From contig NZ_FRBX01000001.1 in assembly GCF_900142715.1 (NCBI RefSeq), positions 682,001-746,000 of the forward strand: DNA of 64,000 nucleotides, read 5' to 3'. The notes beneath the pieces are model-generated. The model worked only from the letters and a program-made list of their open reading frames with translations. It was not told the DNA's origin and made no database searches. Numbering within the stretch: the first letter of the stretch is position 1; every line of letters starts with the position of its first letter. Shown here in pieces: positions 1-8,524 of the stretch. Made by a program: the position numbers and the translations under genes. Source of the DNA: Flavobacterium pectinovorum (lineage in GTDB: Bacteria; Bacteroidota; Bacteroidia; Flavobacteriales; Flavobacteriaceae).

Positions 1-155
1 TTGTGTCATTTGTTATAGGTTCAAAGTGGCAAAGGCTCAAAGGTTCAGAGGTTTTTGCTACTGAATATTTTTATTTTTAGGTTCGAAGGTTCAGAGGTTC
101 AAAGCGACAAAGAGAAAAACCTTTGAACCTTTGTAACTATGCACCTTTGTACCTT
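1..155. repeat. Intergenic repeat tract made of GGTTCAAAG-type units
   Basis: This non-coding tract follows the 3' end of thrA. It is built from short units such as AGGTTCAAAG, AAAGGCTCAAAGG and their complements CTTTGAACCTTTG and GCACCTTTGTACC. The units face each other around position 118, so the transcript could fold into an imperfect hairpin. Similar units recur near 26.66-26.81, 43.50-43.56, 45.51 and 46.3-46.4 kb. I see no coding potential. Whether thrB or thrC follows cannot be told, because the window begins here. Confidence 0.6.
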
Positions 156-2603
156 CTAATCGTTCCCAATGCGAATTACATCCGCAAAAATTCCTGATGC
201 CGTAACTGCAGCTCCGGCTCCGGCGCCTTTTATCAATAACGGCTGATCTACGTAACGATCTGTGTAGAAAAGTACGATATTGTCTTTTCCTTCAAGATTG
301 TAAAACGGATGATCTTTTGGGATGAATTGCAGGCCTACGCTTGCTTTTCCGTTTTCGAATTGCGCTACGTATTTCAATCTCGAATCTTTCGCTAAAGCTT
401 CTTTATAAATGTTTTCAAAATGTTCCGCATGTTTGGTTAACGAAGCAAAAAAGTCATCGTTGTTTGTTGTTGCCAGACATTCTGCAGGCAGGAACGATTC
501 GTTTTCGATGGCGTCGATATCCATTTCGTAACCGCTTTCGCGAATTAAAATCAGGATCTTACGTGCCACGTCAATTCCGCTTAAGTCAATTTTTGGGTCC
601 GGTTCTGTAAATCCCTGAACTCCGGCTTCTTTTACAACATCGTGAAAAGAATTTTTCTCATCAAAATTATTGAAAATGAAGTTTAAACTTCCCGATAAAA
701 CCGCCTGAATTTTATGCACTTTATCGCCAGAGGCAATTAAGTTTTTTACAGTATCTATAATTGGTAATCCCGCACCAACATTCGTTTCAAACAAAAACGG
801 AGCGTTGTATTGGCGTGATAAACTTTTTAGTTTTTTATAATTATCGTAAGCAGATGAACAGGCAATTTTATTGCAAGTTACAACCGCAATACTTTGTTTT
901 AAGAATTGCTCGTAAGTTTCAGAAACCGTTGCATTTGCTGTAATATCTACAAAAATACTATTACGTAAATTCAGTTCTTTGGCACGTTCGATAAAAGCTT
1001 CTTTATTGGCTGGTTCACCTTTATCTAAATCAGCCTGCCATTCTTTTAAAGAAATTCCGTCTTCATCAAAAAGCATTTTTCTGGAGTTTGACAAAGCAAT
1101 TACGCGAACATTTATCTTTAAATTATCTTTTAAAAATTTCTTTTGAGTATGAATTTGCTCGATGAATTTTTCACCCACATTTCCAACACCCATTACAAAC
1201 AAATTCAGCTGTTTGGTGTTTTCTTCAAAGAAGTTTTCGTGTAATGTATTCAACGCTTTTTTAACGTCTCTTTCGTTGATTACAGTTGAAATATTACGTT
1301 CAGATGCACCTTGCGCAATGGCACGAATATTTACGTTGTTTTTTCCTAAAGTACTAAACATTCTTCCGCTTAAACCCTGGTGATTTTTCATGTTTTCACC
1401 CACCAAAGCAATAATGCAAAGATCTTTTTCGACAATGGCAGGATCAATCTTGTTTTGAAGAATCTCCACTTCAAAAGCTCTGTTGATTGCAGCTTCGGCA
1501 TTTTCAGCATCAGAATTTAAAATTCCGATACAAATCGAATGTTCAGAAGAAGCCTGAGTGATAAAAATTACGTTGATTTTTTCCTGAGACAATACTTCAA
1601 ACAAACGTCTTGATGAGCCTGCAACTCCAATCATTCCGGGACCTTCAAGTGTTACAAGCGAAATATGATCGATATGGCTAATTCCTTTTACAACTGTATC
1701 TTTTGATGAAACATGACTGGAAATTAAAGTTCCTTCGGCTTCAGGTTCAAATGTATTTTTAATTAAAATGGGAATATTTTTTCTTAAAACAGGCTGAATT
1801 GTTGGCGGATACAACACTTTTGCACCAAAATGCGATAATTCCATCGCTTCCTGATACGAAATTGCAGCAATTGGCTGTGCTTGTTTTACGATTTTTGGGT
1901 TGGCAGTAAACATTCCGTTTACATCTGTCCAGATTTCAAGTTGTTCAGCATCAAGAGCTCCGGCGATAATGGCTGCTGTGTAATCAGAACCTCCACGACC
2001 AAGAGTAGTTGTGATTCCGTCAAGAGTTAAGGCGATAAAACCCGGTAAAATATTGATTTGTGATTCGTTTAGATCGAAATATTCCTGAATCAACTGGTTT
2101 GATATTTCGAAGTTTACAGCGGCTTTTCCAAAATCAGCATTTGTTTTGATGATCTCGCGGCTGTCCTTATAAACTACATTTTTATTGATTTGCTGATAAG
2201 CCTGTGCGATGATATATGACGAAAGCAATTCTCCAAAACTTAAAATGGTATCAGCCGTTCTTGGAGATAATTCGCCCAATAAAAAACATCCGTCTAATAA
2301 AGTTTCTAAGTGGTTAATGATTCTTTTTACGTGGCTTAGCAAACTACTTTGCTCACTTACCGGAATCAGGTCTTTTAAAGTGTCAAGGTGTTTTTTTTCT
2401 ATTTCAGCAACAATTTCCCTAAAACTTTCGTCATTAGCTGCGGCTTTTGCTGCTGCCAATTGCAATAAATCAGTTACTTTGCTTAAAGCAGAAACAACTA
2501 CAACTAATTTATCATTTTTAGATTTTTGATTTATTATTTCGAGAACGAGTTTTATATTTTGAGCATTGGCAACCGAAGTTCCGCCAAATTTTAATACTTT
2601 CAT
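156..2603 (-). CDS. thrA: Bifunctional aspartokinase I / homoserine dehydrogenase I (ThrA)
   Basis: Catalyses the first and third steps from aspartate to threonine and methionine: ATP-dependent phosphorylation of aspartate and NAD(P)H-dependent reduction of aspartate semialdehyde to homoserine, in the cytoplasm. The 815 residues match fused ThrA/MetL proteins. The N-terminal kinase begins KFGGTSVAN (residues 5-13) and has GRGGSDYTAA further on. Two ACT-type regulatory segments lie around residues 310-460, including LVGENMKNHQGLSGRMF, the usual site of allosteric feedback. The dehydrogenase begins near residue 467 with the dinucleotide fold GVGNVGE and carries the LSGSLNFIFNNF block. The start is fixed by the conserved kinase N-terminus. 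A Thr-rich leader peptide lies about 105 bp upstream, so attenuation by threonine supply is likely. Function is certain; the allosteric effector is inferred from the family. Confidence 0.97.
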   Translation of the reverse strand: MKVLKFGGTSVANAQNIKLVLEIINQKSKNDKLVVVVSALSKVTDLLQLAAAKAAANDESFREIVAEIEKKHLDTLKDLIPVSEQSSLLSHVKRIINHLETLLDGCFLLGELSPRTADTILSFGELLSSYIIAQAYQQINKNVVYKDSREIIKTNADFGKAAVNFEISNQLIQEYFDLNESQINILPGFIALTLDGITTTLGRGGSDYTAAIIAGALDAEQLEIWTDVNGMFTANPKIVKQAQPIAAISYQEAMELSHFGAKVLYPPTIQPVLRKNIPILIKNTFEPEAEGTLISSHVSSKDTVVKGISHIDHISLVTLEGPGMIGVAGSSRRLFEVLSQEKINVIFITQASSEHSICIGILNSDAENAEAAINRAFEVEILQNKIDPAIVEKDLCIIALVGENMKNHQGLSGRMFSTLGKNNVNIRAIAQGASERNISTVINERDVKKALNTLHENFFEENTKQLNLFVMGVGNVGEKFIEQIHTQKKFLKDNLKINVRVIALSNSRKMLFDEDGISLKEWQADLDKGEPANKEAFIERAKELNLRNSIFVDITANATVSETYEQFLKQSIAVVTCNKIACSSAYDNYKKLKSLSRQYNAPFLFETNVGAGLPIIDTVKNLIASGDKVHKIQAVLSGSLNFIFNNFDEKNSFHDVVKEAGVQGFTEPDPKIDLSGIDVARKILILIRESGYEMDIDAIENESFLPAECLATTNNDDFFASLTKHAEHFENIYKEALAKDSRLKYVAQFENGKASVGLQFIPKDHPFYNLEGKDNIVLFYTDRYVDQPLLIKGAGAGAAVTASGIFADVIRIGND

Positions 2604-2660
2604 TTTGATGATTTTTTTTCTTTTTGCAAATGTTTTTATGTATCCAATGCCTTTCTTCTT

Positions 2661-2717
2661 TCATGAAAAAAGTATAGATAACCAGGATTATATGTAAAAA
2701 TGTATACCCCTAAGGGG
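2661..2717 (-). terminator. Possible attenuator stem-loops between leader peptide and thrA
   Basis: On the thrA transcript the leader stop overlaps a CCCC-TTA-GGGG mini-hairpin. It is followed by GTATA...TATAC enclosing ATAA-TCCTGG-TTAT, and then a run of six T. The stems are short and AT-rich, so this is a weak but plausible attenuation terminator. The exact alternative pairing cannot be decided by eye. Confidence 0.4.
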
Positions 2718-2808
2718 TAGTTGTTGTAGTAGAAGTTGTTGTAACAGCAATTGCAACTCTTGTTTGAGTTGTCATTGTAGATTGATATTTTGTGCTGTTA
2801 CTTTTCAT
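2710..2808 (-). CDS. thrL: Threonine leader peptide (attenuator of thrA)
   Basis: A 32-codon reading frame lies directly upstream of thrA in the same direction. Its second half reads VAIAVTTTSTTTTTP and then stops. Sixteen threonine-rich positions with an isoleucine resemble, in principle, the E. coli thr operon leader, in which ribosome stalling on Thr/Ile codons controls read-through. It starts a few nucleotides after a good TAnnTTTG promoter box. Its stop codon lies inside a small CCCCTTAGGGG hairpin, and a weak AT-rich stem (GTATA...TATAC) followed by six T on the transcript lies at about 2661-2706. What is seen is the frame, its composition and its position. The attenuation mechanism is inferred, and the terminator is weaker than in enteric bacteria. 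Confidence 0.8.
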   Translation of the reverse strand: MKSNSTKYQSTMTTQTRVAIAVTTTSTTTTTP

Positions 2809-2819
2809 TTTTGATTTTT

Positions 2820-2827
2820 CAAAAGTA
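2820..2827 (-). promoter_or_regulatory. Bacteroidota -7 box for the thrL-thrA transcript
   Basis: TACTTTTG on the minus strand matches TAnnTTTG exactly. The expected transcription start is about 4 nt downstream, leaving under 10 nt before the leader ATG. The -33 element is poor (only an AT-rich TTTTTAAC stretch). Confidence 0.55.
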
Positions 2828-3233
2828 CAGCTTTTTATAAAAGTTAAAAATCTTTATTTCCTTTTTACGAATATTTTAATATTTCCAAAAGATCAATTTC
2901 AATATTGAGCATTTGTTAAGATTCGATCTTCAAAGTTGCCTTATTCGTATATTTAATGTGCTTTTGACAATATAGTTACCGGTAAGGAACTGATTTATTT
3001 GTTTTGAAAAGAAGAAAAACACATAATTTAGTCTATATGTTAAATAGGAATCTTTTTTTTGAAATGTAAGTTTCATAATGCAAAATCAAGAAGAAGACCG
3101 TTTTAATACCAATTTTGATTATGAAATAGGCAAAAGGAATAAACTGAAATTGTTTAATTTTTAATTATTATGAACAAATGTTGCTTTTTAATATTGATTT
3201 GCTGAATTTTGATGCCTTAAAATAAATATTACC
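2828..3233. other. Divergent intergenic region without visible gene
   Basis: About 400 bp of AT-rich DNA between the divergent thrL-thrA and hutH genes. Apart from the thrL promoter box at its edge I see no repeat family, terminator or open frame of note. No clear TAnnTTTG box precedes hutH; the nearest is an imperfect TGAATTTTG about 30 bp before its start. Confidence 0.5.
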
Positions 3234-4748
3234 ATGAGAGAAGTCCATTATATAAGTACTGAAACATTGACTTTGGAAAATTTACAAGAGATCATTGTAA
3301 ACCAAAAAATGCTTGAATTGTCTGAAGAAGCAAAAGTAAATGTTCAGAAATGCCGTGATTATTTAGATAAAAAAATGGCTTCACATTCAGAACCTATTTA
3401 CGGAATCAATACGGGTTTTGGTTCGCTTTATAGTGTGAAAATCTCAAATGAAAATTTATCAAAACTTCAGGAGAATTTAGTAAAATCGCATGCTTGCGGA
3501 ACGGGAGAAGAAGTTCCTGCCGAGATTGTAAAAATGATGCTTTTTCTTAAAATTCAGTCTTTAAGTTACGGACATTCAGGAATTCAGCTGCAAACTGTAA
3601 ATCGTTTGGTTGATTTTTATAATAATGATATTCTACCAGTAATATATACACAAGGTTCACTTGGCGCATCTGGAGATTTAGCTCCTTTGGCACATTTATC
3701 TTTGCCATTATTAGGAGAAGGAGAAGTTTATTTTGAAGGTAAAAAAATGGCTTCTGCCGAAGTTTTGAAACATTTTAACTGGGAACCAATTGTTTTACAG
3801 TCAAAAGAAGGTTTGGCTTTATTAAACGGAACTCAATTTATGAGTGCTTACGGAGCGCATATTTTGATTAAAGCATATAAATATTCGTATTTGGCAGATT
3901 TAATCGGAACCATTTCTTTAGAAGGTTTTGATGGAAGAATCGAGCCTTTTAACGAATTGATTCATTTTATTCGTCCGCATAAAGGACAAATTATTACAGC
4001 ACAGCGTGTTAATGAGTTTTTAGAAGGAAGTGAAATTATCGCTCAGGAGAAAAAACACGTTCAGGATCCGTATTCTTTCCGTTGTATGCCTCAGGTTCAC
4101 GGCGCTTCAAAAGATGCGATTGATTATGTTCGAAAAGTATTTAAAACCGAAATTAATTCGGTAACCGATAATCCTAATATATTTATTGAAGCTGATCAAA
4201 TTATCTCTGGAGGAAATTTCCACGGACAGCCGTTGGCTTTAGCCTTAGATTTTATGGCAATTGCTTTGGCAGAATTAGGAAGCATTTCTGAAAGAAGAAC
4301 GTATCAGTTAATTTCGGGATTGCGTAATCTTCCGGCATTTTTGGTAGATAATCCGGGATTAAATTCAGGATTTATGATTCCGCAATATACCGCTGCAAGC
4401 ATTGCAAGTCAAAATAAACAATTGGCTACACCGTCAAGCATTGATAGTATTGTGTCGAGCAACGGACAGGAAGATCACGTAAGCATGGGCGCAAACGGAG
4501 CTACAAAAGCGTTGCGTATTTTAGATAATTTAGAGCGAATTCTGGCTATCGAATTAATGAACGCATCGCAGGCAATTGCTTACAGAGAGCCTTTAAAATC
4601 AAGTGATTTCATCGAAATGTTTTTGAGCAGTTACAGAGAAGTTGTGCCTTTGGTAAAAGAAGACAGAATCTTACATTATGACATTGAAAAGACAGTTTTG
4701 TTTTTGGATAGTTTCCAAATTGAAAACGATTTGTTAACAATGGCTTAA
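3234..4748 (+). CDS. hutH: Histidine ammonia-lyase
   Basis: Removes ammonia from L-histidine to give trans-urocanate, the first step of histidine breakdown. The 504-residue length fits the family. The Ala-Ser-Gly triad that cyclises into the MIO electrophile is visible in GASGDLAPLAH (about residue 145). YGINTGFG (the Tyr loop), SHACGTGE and GQEDHVSMG are also present. The Ser-His pair and the QEDH block favour histidine over phenylalanine or tyrosine as substrate. In the characterised Flavobacterium tyrosine lyase, as I recall it, the last block differs. No hutU, hutI or hutG gene is adjacent, so any pathway partners lie elsewhere. The next gene starts 48 bp downstream but has its own promoter box. 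Confidence 0.9.
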   Translation: MREVHYISTETLTLENLQEIIVNQKMLELSEEAKVNVQKCRDYLDKKMASHSEPIYGINTGFGSLYSVKISNENLSKLQENLVKSHACGTGEEVPAEIVKMMLFLKIQSLSYGHSGIQLQTVNRLVDFYNNDILPVIYTQGSLGASGDLAPLAHLSLPLLGEGEVYFEGKKMASAEVLKHFNWEPIVLQSKEGLALLNGTQFMSAYGAHILIKAYKYSYLADLIGTISLEGFDGRIEPFNELIHFIRPHKGQIITAQRVNEFLEGSEIIAQEKKHVQDPYSFRCMPQVHGASKDAIDYVRKVFKTEINSVTDNPNIFIEADQIISGGNFHGQPLALALDFMAIALAELGSISERRTYQLISGLRNLPAFLVDNPGLNSGFMIPQYTAASIASQNKQLATPSSIDSIVSSNGQEDHVSMGANGATKALRILDNLERILAIELMNASQAIAYREPLKSSDFIEMFLSSYREVVPLVKEDRILHYDIEKTVLFLDSFQIENDLLTMA

Positions 4749-4769
4749 CATTACCGAATAATATTGAAG

Positions 4770-4777
4770 TAATTTTG
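4770..4777 (+). promoter_or_regulatory. -7 promoter box before the DUF47-PiT pair
   Basis: TAATTTTG matches TAnnTTTG and lies 19 bp before the DUF47 start, just after the hutH stop. No convincing TTG is found at the right distance upstream, so the match is partial. Confidence 0.45.
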
Positions 4778-4796
4778 CACTATCAAAAATATAAAA

Positions 4797-5441
4797 ATGT
4801 CAATAAACAGTATTTTCCAATTTTTAGTGCCGAAAGACAAGAAATTCTTTCCACTTTTTGAAGAGGCTTCAAGCAATTTAATTGAATTAGCTTCTAATTT
4901 ACACGAAGCTGTAAATCTTCCATTGAAAGAAAGAGAAGTTCTTTTTCAAAAAATTGATGAGTTAGAGCAAAGAGGAGAAGACATTACACGTCAAACCAAT
5001 CTTGAATTGAGTAGAAATTTCATTACTCCATTTGATAGAGAGGATATTCACACGCTTATTACTTCTATTGATAACGTTGCCGATTATTTGCATGGTGCGG
5101 CGAGCAGAATGAGATTGTATCAGGTTGATAAAATTACAAAATCAATCAGAAAAATGACTGAAATCAACCTTGAAGCTTGTCAAAACATTGACAGCGCTGT
5201 AAAAGAGTTGAGCAATTTGAAAAACATGAATATTATTAAGGAGGCTTGCGCCAGAATTAATAAGTTGGAAAATAAATCAGATAACGTTTATAACAAAGCA
5301 GTTTTTGAAATTTTTGAGAACGAAACAGACGCTAAAAATATTATTAAATATAAAGAAGTGTTATCTGTTTTAGAATCAGCGACAGATAAATGTAAGAGCG
5401 TTGCAAACATACTGGAATCTATTTCTGTAAAACATTCTTAA
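4797..5441 (+). CDS. DUF47 (PhoU-like) phosphate transport accessory protein
   Basis: A 214-residue all-helical protein of the DUF47/UPF0111 family, distantly related to PhoU. Members of this family are nearly always encoded beside a PiT phosphate permease and are thought to regulate or assist it. The motif-like stretch FDREDIHTLITSIDNVADYLH (within residues 76-100) and the regular heptad-like helices, with no signal peptide or membrane segment, fit a cytoplasmic adaptor. The stop is 32 bp before the permease start, so the two are almost surely co-transcribed. The exact biochemical role of the family is not settled. Confidence 0.88.
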   Translation: MSINSIFQFLVPKDKKFFPLFEEASSNLIELASNLHEAVNLPLKEREVLFQKIDELEQRGEDITRQTNLELSRNFITPFDREDIHTLITSIDNVADYLHGAASRMRLYQVDKITKSIRKMTEINLEACQNIDSAVKELSNLKNMNIIKEACARINKLENKSDNVYNKAVFEIFENETDAKNIIKYKEVLSVLESATDKCKSVANILESISVKHS

Positions 5442-5473
5442 ATTCAATTTATTTCATTCTGAAGTTATAATTT

Positions 5474-6808
5474 ATGACGCTACTTATAATTATTATAGTA
5501 TTAGCCTTAATTTTTGATTACATCAACGGTTTTCATGATGCAGCAAATGCTATAGCAACCGTTGTTGCAACAAAAGTACTTACGCCTTTTCAGGCCGTAC
5601 TTTGGGCAGCATTTTTTAACTTTTTAGCTTATTGGGTTTTCGGATTTGGTGTTGCAGATACTGTTGCCAAAACAGCGCACACTATGGAAATCAACCTTGT
5701 TGTAATTCTTGCCGGTGTAATTGCAGCTATTTGCTGGAATTTATTAACCTGGTGGTTAGGAATTCCTTCAAGTTCTTCACATACTTTAATTGGTGGTTTT
5801 GCAGGAGCAGCAGTTGCTCATGCGATCGCTGTACACGGTTTTTCAGGTTATATTGGCGAAGATGGAGCTACTCATTATTGGTATGAAATCGTAAGCTGGT
5901 ATAAGGCCGGAAAAGATGGCGGAATGCCTTCGGGCGTTATTATCATTATTGCTTTTATTGTTTTAGCACCATTATTGGGAGCATTTGCTTCTTATTTAAT
6001 TTCGATATGGTTATTAAATGCTTCTCGTAAAAGTATTTTTCCTAAGATATTTACTGTTGCTTTAATGATTGCTACAATTTGGGTTGTAAGCAGTTTAATG
6101 GTTCCATATTCAGAAATTGATAAACCTCGTTTTGACTCTCATTTTTGGAGTGTAGCTTTTGATCCGCACAATATTAAATGGTTTTTAGTTGCTTTTATTA
6201 TCTTAACGGTAAGTGCTTTTTGTTTAATTTTCAGTAGTTTAAATCTACATCAGGCAGATGCTGCTTTGAAAAAAATGCAATTACTTTCTTCTGCTGCTTT
6301 TAGTTTAGGACACGGAGGAAATGATTCACAAAAAGTAATGGGTATTATTGCTGCTGCTGTAGCCGTTTATATCCATACAAATCCTGGAGTTCATATGGCT
6401 TCCTGGTTAGATGTTGTTTTACCAAATGATGATTTAGGTGTTAAAGGTGTAATGCCAGGCTGGATTCCGTTAGCATGTTATTCTGCAATTGCTGCAGGAA
6501 CATTAAGCGGAGGATGGAAAATTGTAAAAACAATGGGTTCTAAAATCACAAAAGTAACTTCATTTGAAGGAGTTGCTGCTGAAACTGCAGGAGCTTTAAC
6601 ATTGTATTTTACAGAACACTTAAAAATACCAGTAAGTACAACCCACACGATTACAGGTTCTATCATCGGGGTTGGATTAACAAAACGTGTATCTGCCGTT
6701 CGTTGGGGGGTAACAGTAAGTTTAATTTGGGCTTGGATATTAACAATTCCTATTTCGGCTATTTTAGCAGGATTGGTTTACTTTGTTTTAAGTTTATTTA
6801 TTTCGTAA
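5474..6808 (+). CDS. pit: Inorganic phosphate transporter, PiT family
   Basis: A 444-residue integral membrane protein of the PiT family, which brings in phosphate (as metal-phosphate or with H+/Na+) without ATP. Both inverted signature repeats are present: GFHDAANAIATVVAT near residue 19 and LGHGGNDSQKVMG near residue 278, with matching PSSSSHTLIGG and PVSTTHTITGS loops. About ten hydrophobic helices can be counted. It is the second gene of the unit begun by the DUF47 protein and is closed by a strong terminator. Coupling ion is not decided by the sequence. Confidence 0.93.
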   Translation: MTLLIIIIVLALIFDYINGFHDAANAIATVVATKVLTPFQAVLWAAFFNFLAYWVFGFGVADTVAKTAHTMEINLVVILAGVIAAICWNLLTWWLGIPSSSSHTLIGGFAGAAVAHAIAVHGFSGYIGEDGATHYWYEIVSWYKAGKDGGMPSGVIIIIAFIVLAPLLGAFASYLISIWLLNASRKSIFPKIFTVALMIATIWVVSSLMVPYSEIDKPRFDSHFWSVAFDPHNIKWFLVAFIILTVSAFCLIFSSLNLHQADAALKKMQLLSSAAFSLGHGGNDSQKVMGIIAAAVAVYIHTNPGVHMASWLDVVLPNDDLGVKGVMPGWIPLACYSAIAAGTLSGGWKIVKTMGSKITKVTSFEGVAAETAGALTLYFTEHLKIPVSTTHTITGSIIGVGLTKRVSAVRWGVTVSLIWAWILTIPISAILAGLVYFVLSLFIS

Positions 6809-6861
6809 ACAGATTAATATAAAATGTGAGAGAGTAATCATCACATTTGTCAAAATATAGT

Positions 6862-6894
6862 AAGCCGCTTTCAATTCGAAAGCGGCTTTTTTTT
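6862..6894 (+). terminator. Rho-independent terminator after pit
   Basis: An 11-bp GC-rich perfect stem (AAGCCGCTTTC / GAAAGCGGCTT) with a 5-nt loop, followed by eight T. It ends the DUF47-PiT unit. Confidence 0.92.
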
Positions 6895-6957
6895 GTTTGT
6901 TGAACATCTTTTCAATACTTATAAAGTAATATATTTGATACAAATTCAAAATTCATT

Positions 6958-8355
6958 ATGATAGATCAAAAAACTTCAGATCAAATAGAGAGAATAAAAA
7001 AGAAGTTGGTTATAGCAAAAAATACCGATAAAGATTTAAAAGTATTTGGTGCCGATAGTCATAAATATGTTGTAGATAAAACGGCAGATGTTAACGATGT
7101 TTTACAATTTGAAAGTGATTACAATCTTTCTCTTCCGGACTGTTATAAGACGTTTTTACTGCATATTGGAAATGGCGGAATATCTTATCAGGATTCTGCT
7201 GCGGGTCCCGGTTATGGAATATTTCCTCTGGGGAAAAATGTTGAAGAATTTATTTCTGCCAATCCCGAAAAATATTTAAAAGAAGAATGTCAGTTAAATC
7301 CAAAAATGAGCGATGAATTCTGGAAAGATTTGACAAAAAATATTGATGAAAATGAAAATCTGTCTGACGAGGATTTTAATGCTGAATCAGGGAAATTATA
7401 TGCAGGTATTTTACCTATTGGTACTCAAGGCTGTACTTATTATTATGGACTTATTTTAAACGGAGAATTTAAAGGCCGAATTGTGAATATTGATTTAGAT
7501 CTGCAAAAGCCATTTTTTGTTTTTGAATCCAATTTTCTAGATTGGTACGAACGCTGGCTTGATGAAATTACTTCTGAAAATGAAACAGAAACTGAGCTAT
7601 TCAATTATACATTAGGCGGTGTTGTGTCGCATATTTTAAATGTTTATGCTGCTACGGATAATGAAGAGACAAAATTAGAATGTTTATATGGAATCTTAAA
7701 AAAGAAAAAAATAGATTCGGGCGAATTCGATTTTCTGGAAGAACAGTATAAATCGGGTAGTGGTAAAATTAAAAAACTACTGCTTCAGGTACTTGTTAAG
7801 TTTAACTATAATAGGGCTTATCCTTATTTGGCAGATTTTGCCAAAGAAGATGTTTTATCTGTGTTTCAATTTGTGTTTTGGTATGCAAAAGATAAAAGTG
7901 ATGATTGGAAAGAATTTATCAAAAACAATATTGACAGAATAAACGATGAAGAAACCTTTAGATTCTGTACTTATTTACTGAAAGAAATGAAATTCGATTA
8001 CGGAGCTGTTATTGTTCCATTTGTATATAACGAAAATGAAGAAATAAAAAAGGCTGCATATTATTCACTTGGGCAATTAGAAAATAAAAGTGACTATGTC
8101 GATACTTTTATAGTAGGTTTACAAGATAGCTCAAATAAGGTTATTCATGCGGCGTTGCAGGCTGTGAATGGAGTAAACGATAAAAAACTTTTAGTTCATT
8201 ATAAGATGATTGCTGAGAAATTCCCGAAAGAGCAGGATTATATTTTATCCAATTTAAATCAAAATCTTAAGTTATTTGGATTGTCGACTACAACTATAAA
8301 GACCATTAACATTGATGTAATTAATGAAAAGAAATGGTTTGAGTTTTGGAAATAA
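6958..8355 (+). CDS. SMI1/KNR4 (SUKH)-domain protein with HEAT-like C-terminus
   Basis: A 465-residue soluble protein. Residues about 35-190 look like a SUKH (SMI1/KNR4) domain: an entry helix with the LPDCYKTFLLHIGNGG block, followed by a GIFPLGK strand. SUKH proteins include many immunity proteins against toxins but also regulators. The remaining part is helical, with acidic linkers and HEAT-like pairs such as EEIKKAAYYSLGQLENKSDY and IHAALQAVNGVNDKKLL. No toxin gene is adjacent, which weakens an immunity reading. It stands alone between a strong terminator and a long inverted repeat. Domain call is fairly secure; function is unknown. Confidence 0.7.
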   Translation: MIDQKTSDQIERIKKKLVIAKNTDKDLKVFGADSHKYVVDKTADVNDVLQFESDYNLSLPDCYKTFLLHIGNGGISYQDSAAGPGYGIFPLGKNVEEFISANPEKYLKEECQLNPKMSDEFWKDLTKNIDENENLSDEDFNAESGKLYAGILPIGTQGCTYYYGLILNGEFKGRIVNIDLDLQKPFFVFESNFLDWYERWLDEITSENETETELFNYTLGGVVSHILNVYAATDNEETKLECLYGILKKKKIDSGEFDFLEEQYKSGSGKIKKLLLQVLVKFNYNRAYPYLADFAKEDVLSVFQFVFWYAKDKSDDWKEFIKNNIDRINDEETFRFCTYLLKEMKFDYGAVIVPFVYNENEEIKKAAYYSLGQLENKSDYVDTFIVGLQDSSNKVIHAALQAVNGVNDKKLLVHYKMIAEKFPKEQDYILSNLNQNLKLFGLSTTTIKTINIDVINEKKWFEFWK

Positions 8356-8374
8356 AAAAGCGGGTTTCAGAACT

Positions 8375-8515
8375 AAATTCCAATATTTTTAAATTCCAAA
8401 TTCCAAGGCAAATGTGAAAAGCACAAAGCGTTGGAATTTGGAATTTTTTATTTGATTTTTTTTACTTGAATTTATCTTTTCAGTTGGAATTTGGAATTTA
8501 AAAATATTGGAATTT
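8375..8515. repeat. 32-bp perfect inverted repeat (TTGGAATTTGGAATTT family)
   Basis: The arms at 8375-8406 and 8484-8515 are exact reverse complements over 32 nt, separated by 77 bp. A third partial copy (TTGGAATTTGGAATTT) lies between them at 8431-8446. It sits between two convergent genes. Relatives with the same core occur at 26961-26992, 37447-37533 and 45571-45600. It could fold into a long hairpin in either transcript. Confidence 0.9.
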
Positions 8516-8524
8516 TAATAAATT

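Noticed and set aside
2209..2529. 106-residue frame on the plus strand inside thrA
   Set aside because: It lies opposite the conserved aspartokinase core, has no family resemblance and is a by-product of codon use.
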